Part shown: one piece after another, positions 62,910 through 64,000 of the stretch
How positions within the stretch are numbered: position 1 is the stretch's first letter
How the letters are laid out: each line of letters begins with the position of its first letter
NCBI RefSeq assembly: GCF_001522545.3
Contig: NC_031770.1
Span: forward strand, 108,007,664-108,071,663
DNA length: 64,000 nt
From: Parus major
Taxonomy: Eukaryota > Chordata > Aves > Passeriformes > Paridae
Direction of reading: 5' to 3'
Program-made: the position numbers and the translations under genes
Notes under the pieces: model-generated
The model's input: only the letters and a program-made list of their open reading frames with translations
What the model was told of the DNA's origin: nothing
The model's database searches: none

Positions 62910-62996
62910 TTGCAGCAAGCAGCTGAAGTTTCTCAGATGAGAGGAGCTCGAGTCATCTCTGCTGAAGATCTCCTGTTCTTAATGCGCAAAGATAAG
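62910..62996 (+). CDS. SUPT3H: SUPT3H coding exon (SPT3 histone-fold, end of helix 2 to helix 3), internal exon B
   Basis: This 87-bp exon is flanked by TTATTTTAG upstream and GTACAG downstream. It reads [17 protein letters not shown] then [12 protein letters not shown], all 29 codons open, and continues the exon at 20597 without gap (QLINL|LQQAA). It matches the SPT3 histone fold: the tail of the long helix 2, the loop with the RGARVIS segment (basic residues followed by a Ser/Thr helix cap, as in other histone folds), and helix 3 beginning at [11 protein letters not shown]. The human protein as I recall it has L for M and T for S here, both conservative. Both ends are phase 0, so skipping the exon would keep the frame but remove loop 2 and helix 3. 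The acceptor tract is AT-rich and short in pyrimidines (TTATTAATTTATTTTAG), so it looks moderate in strength. The next coding exon (KKLRRLLKYM-type continuation) lies at or past the window end. Confidence 0.96.
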
Positions 62997-63999
62997 GTAC
63001 AGTGATTAGACAGAAATTTCTTATTTTATGTAGTCAGCTGCTCATTGTGTTTTCAAGTGCTTTCTTAACCTATGTAAAGGAATCCATCATCATGAATAGC
63101 TTTATTTAAAAGTACAGCTGCTCTGCAATTGTATTTGATCAAGCATGTTGTAATCATTCTGTAATATCTAAAATAATAATTGTCTTTTTTTGAATTGTAG
63201 CTTCAGTTATCAATTCTTTTTTTTTCACAAAGCTATAGGGTAGATAATGTACCTTAGAGCTCAGAACAATTTCTTAATAAGATATAAATATTGATCCCTA
63301 TGCTTTATGTCCCTTTAATTAAAAATCAATCATTCTAAGTTCCCCCAGTTATGAAGGGTGTCAGTGTCACAGTTGACAATGTGACCATTATAGTTTTGTC
63401 ATTTAGACTGTCTATAAATCCTCTTCATTTTATTTTATAATATTTTTCCTGGTTTTTATCCCACTAAAATCTCCAAATTTAGGTATGGCCTTGCTTTCTC
63501 TGGATAGTAAGTAGAGCAGGTCAACAAAGGGGGGAAAAATAATTTTCCCTCCTCAAATTTAATAACTATTAAAAAAAATTCAACTTTTTAAAATTATATT
63601 ATTTATTCTTCCTTTATGTCCTTTTCTTCCTTAGTTTCCCTCTTTCTCTCACTCTTTTCTCTCCTTTGTTTTCCTTTCCTCATTTGACAGGTGAAACCTA
63701 ACGGCCAAAATCATTTCAAAATTCAATAAAACATGAAAATAAATTGCAGTTTCTTTATCTGATAAAAGCTATAAGGCTGTACTTAAAACAGCAACTGATA
63801 TGGAGTCAAAGTTCATTGAAATGTGCATTTCTAGCCTAGACTTTCCAAAGTAAGCAAACATTTTAGAATGCCATAAAGAAGCCCAATATATGAATTTCTC
63901 CTTTCTGAAAGTCAAAACAAAGTACCAAGGAGCTCAAATAAATAATATTTAATATGGATTTTCTACTGTCCTGAGGTGTTTTCTATGTATTTTCTGCAG
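62997..63999 (+). other. SUPT3H: Next SUPT3H intron, start, possibly the whole intron
   Basis: The donor GTACAG is at 62997, followed by AT-rich sequence. A long pyrimidine tract (about 63607-63685) ends in CATTTGACAG (AG at 63689-63690), a strong cryptic acceptor. The last bases, TTTTCTGCAG (AG at 63998-63999), would be a good acceptor for the next coding exon, whose first base would be the A at 64000. That would fit a codon-phase-0 exon starting with a Lys codon, as expected after ...MRKDK. One base of evidence is not enough to decide whether the intron ends here. Confidence 0.6.
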
Positions 64000-64000
64000 A

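Noticed and set aside
1..64000. CRISPR arrays, bacterial operons, tRNA or rRNA genes
   Set aside because: No regularly spaced direct repeats, ribosome-binding context or cloverleaf sequence was seen. The window is vertebrate intronic DNA.

Overview
This window is vertebrate nuclear DNA, almost certainly from a bird. It is AT-rich and CpG-poor, and no long stretch reads as a bacterial-style gene. It is peppered with fragments of CR1, the dominant avian LINE, recognisable from their 3' tails (tandem ATTCTATG-type octamers) and from remnants of their reverse transcriptase and 3' UTR. No CRISPR array, operon, tRNA or rRNA was seen.

The only protein-coding gene I can support is SUPT3H (SPT3 homolog, a histone-fold subunit of the SAGA coactivator), on the + strand. 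Two consecutive coding exons are present. Exon A (20597-20681, 85 bp) encodes [19 protein letters not shown] and then IVHTQLINL. Exon B (62910-62996, 87 bp) encodes [17 protein letters not shown] and then [12 protein letters not shown]. Both have canonical AG/GT borders and compatible phases, so they are separated by a single 42,228-bp intron. The upstream coding exon lies before the window. The window stops one base after a plausible acceptor (AG at 63998-63999), which could open the next exon.

Layout: 1-20596 is the end of an upstream intron, with several CR1 copies and a possible old LTR near 6.0-6.5 kb. Then comes exon A. The giant intron 20682-62909 carries a GC-richer block at 21.8-22.6 kb, a strongly purine-biased 1.1-kb block at 30.2-31.4 kb, a 30-bp tandem palindromic repeat at 36.4 kb, CR1 fragments in both orientations, and an element at 59.8-60.1 kb with adjacent RUNX-type and AP-1-type motifs. 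Then come exon B and the first kilobase of the next intron, which holds a strong cryptic 3' splice site at 63690.

In vertebrates SUPT3H lies head-to-head with, and overlaps, the bone master regulator RUNX2. Non-coding elements in SUPT3H introns are therefore reasonable candidates for RUNX2 regulation. The RUNX2 distal first exon was looked for on the - strand and not found. No previously undescribed multi-gene system is visible; the most interesting material is non-coding and splice-related.
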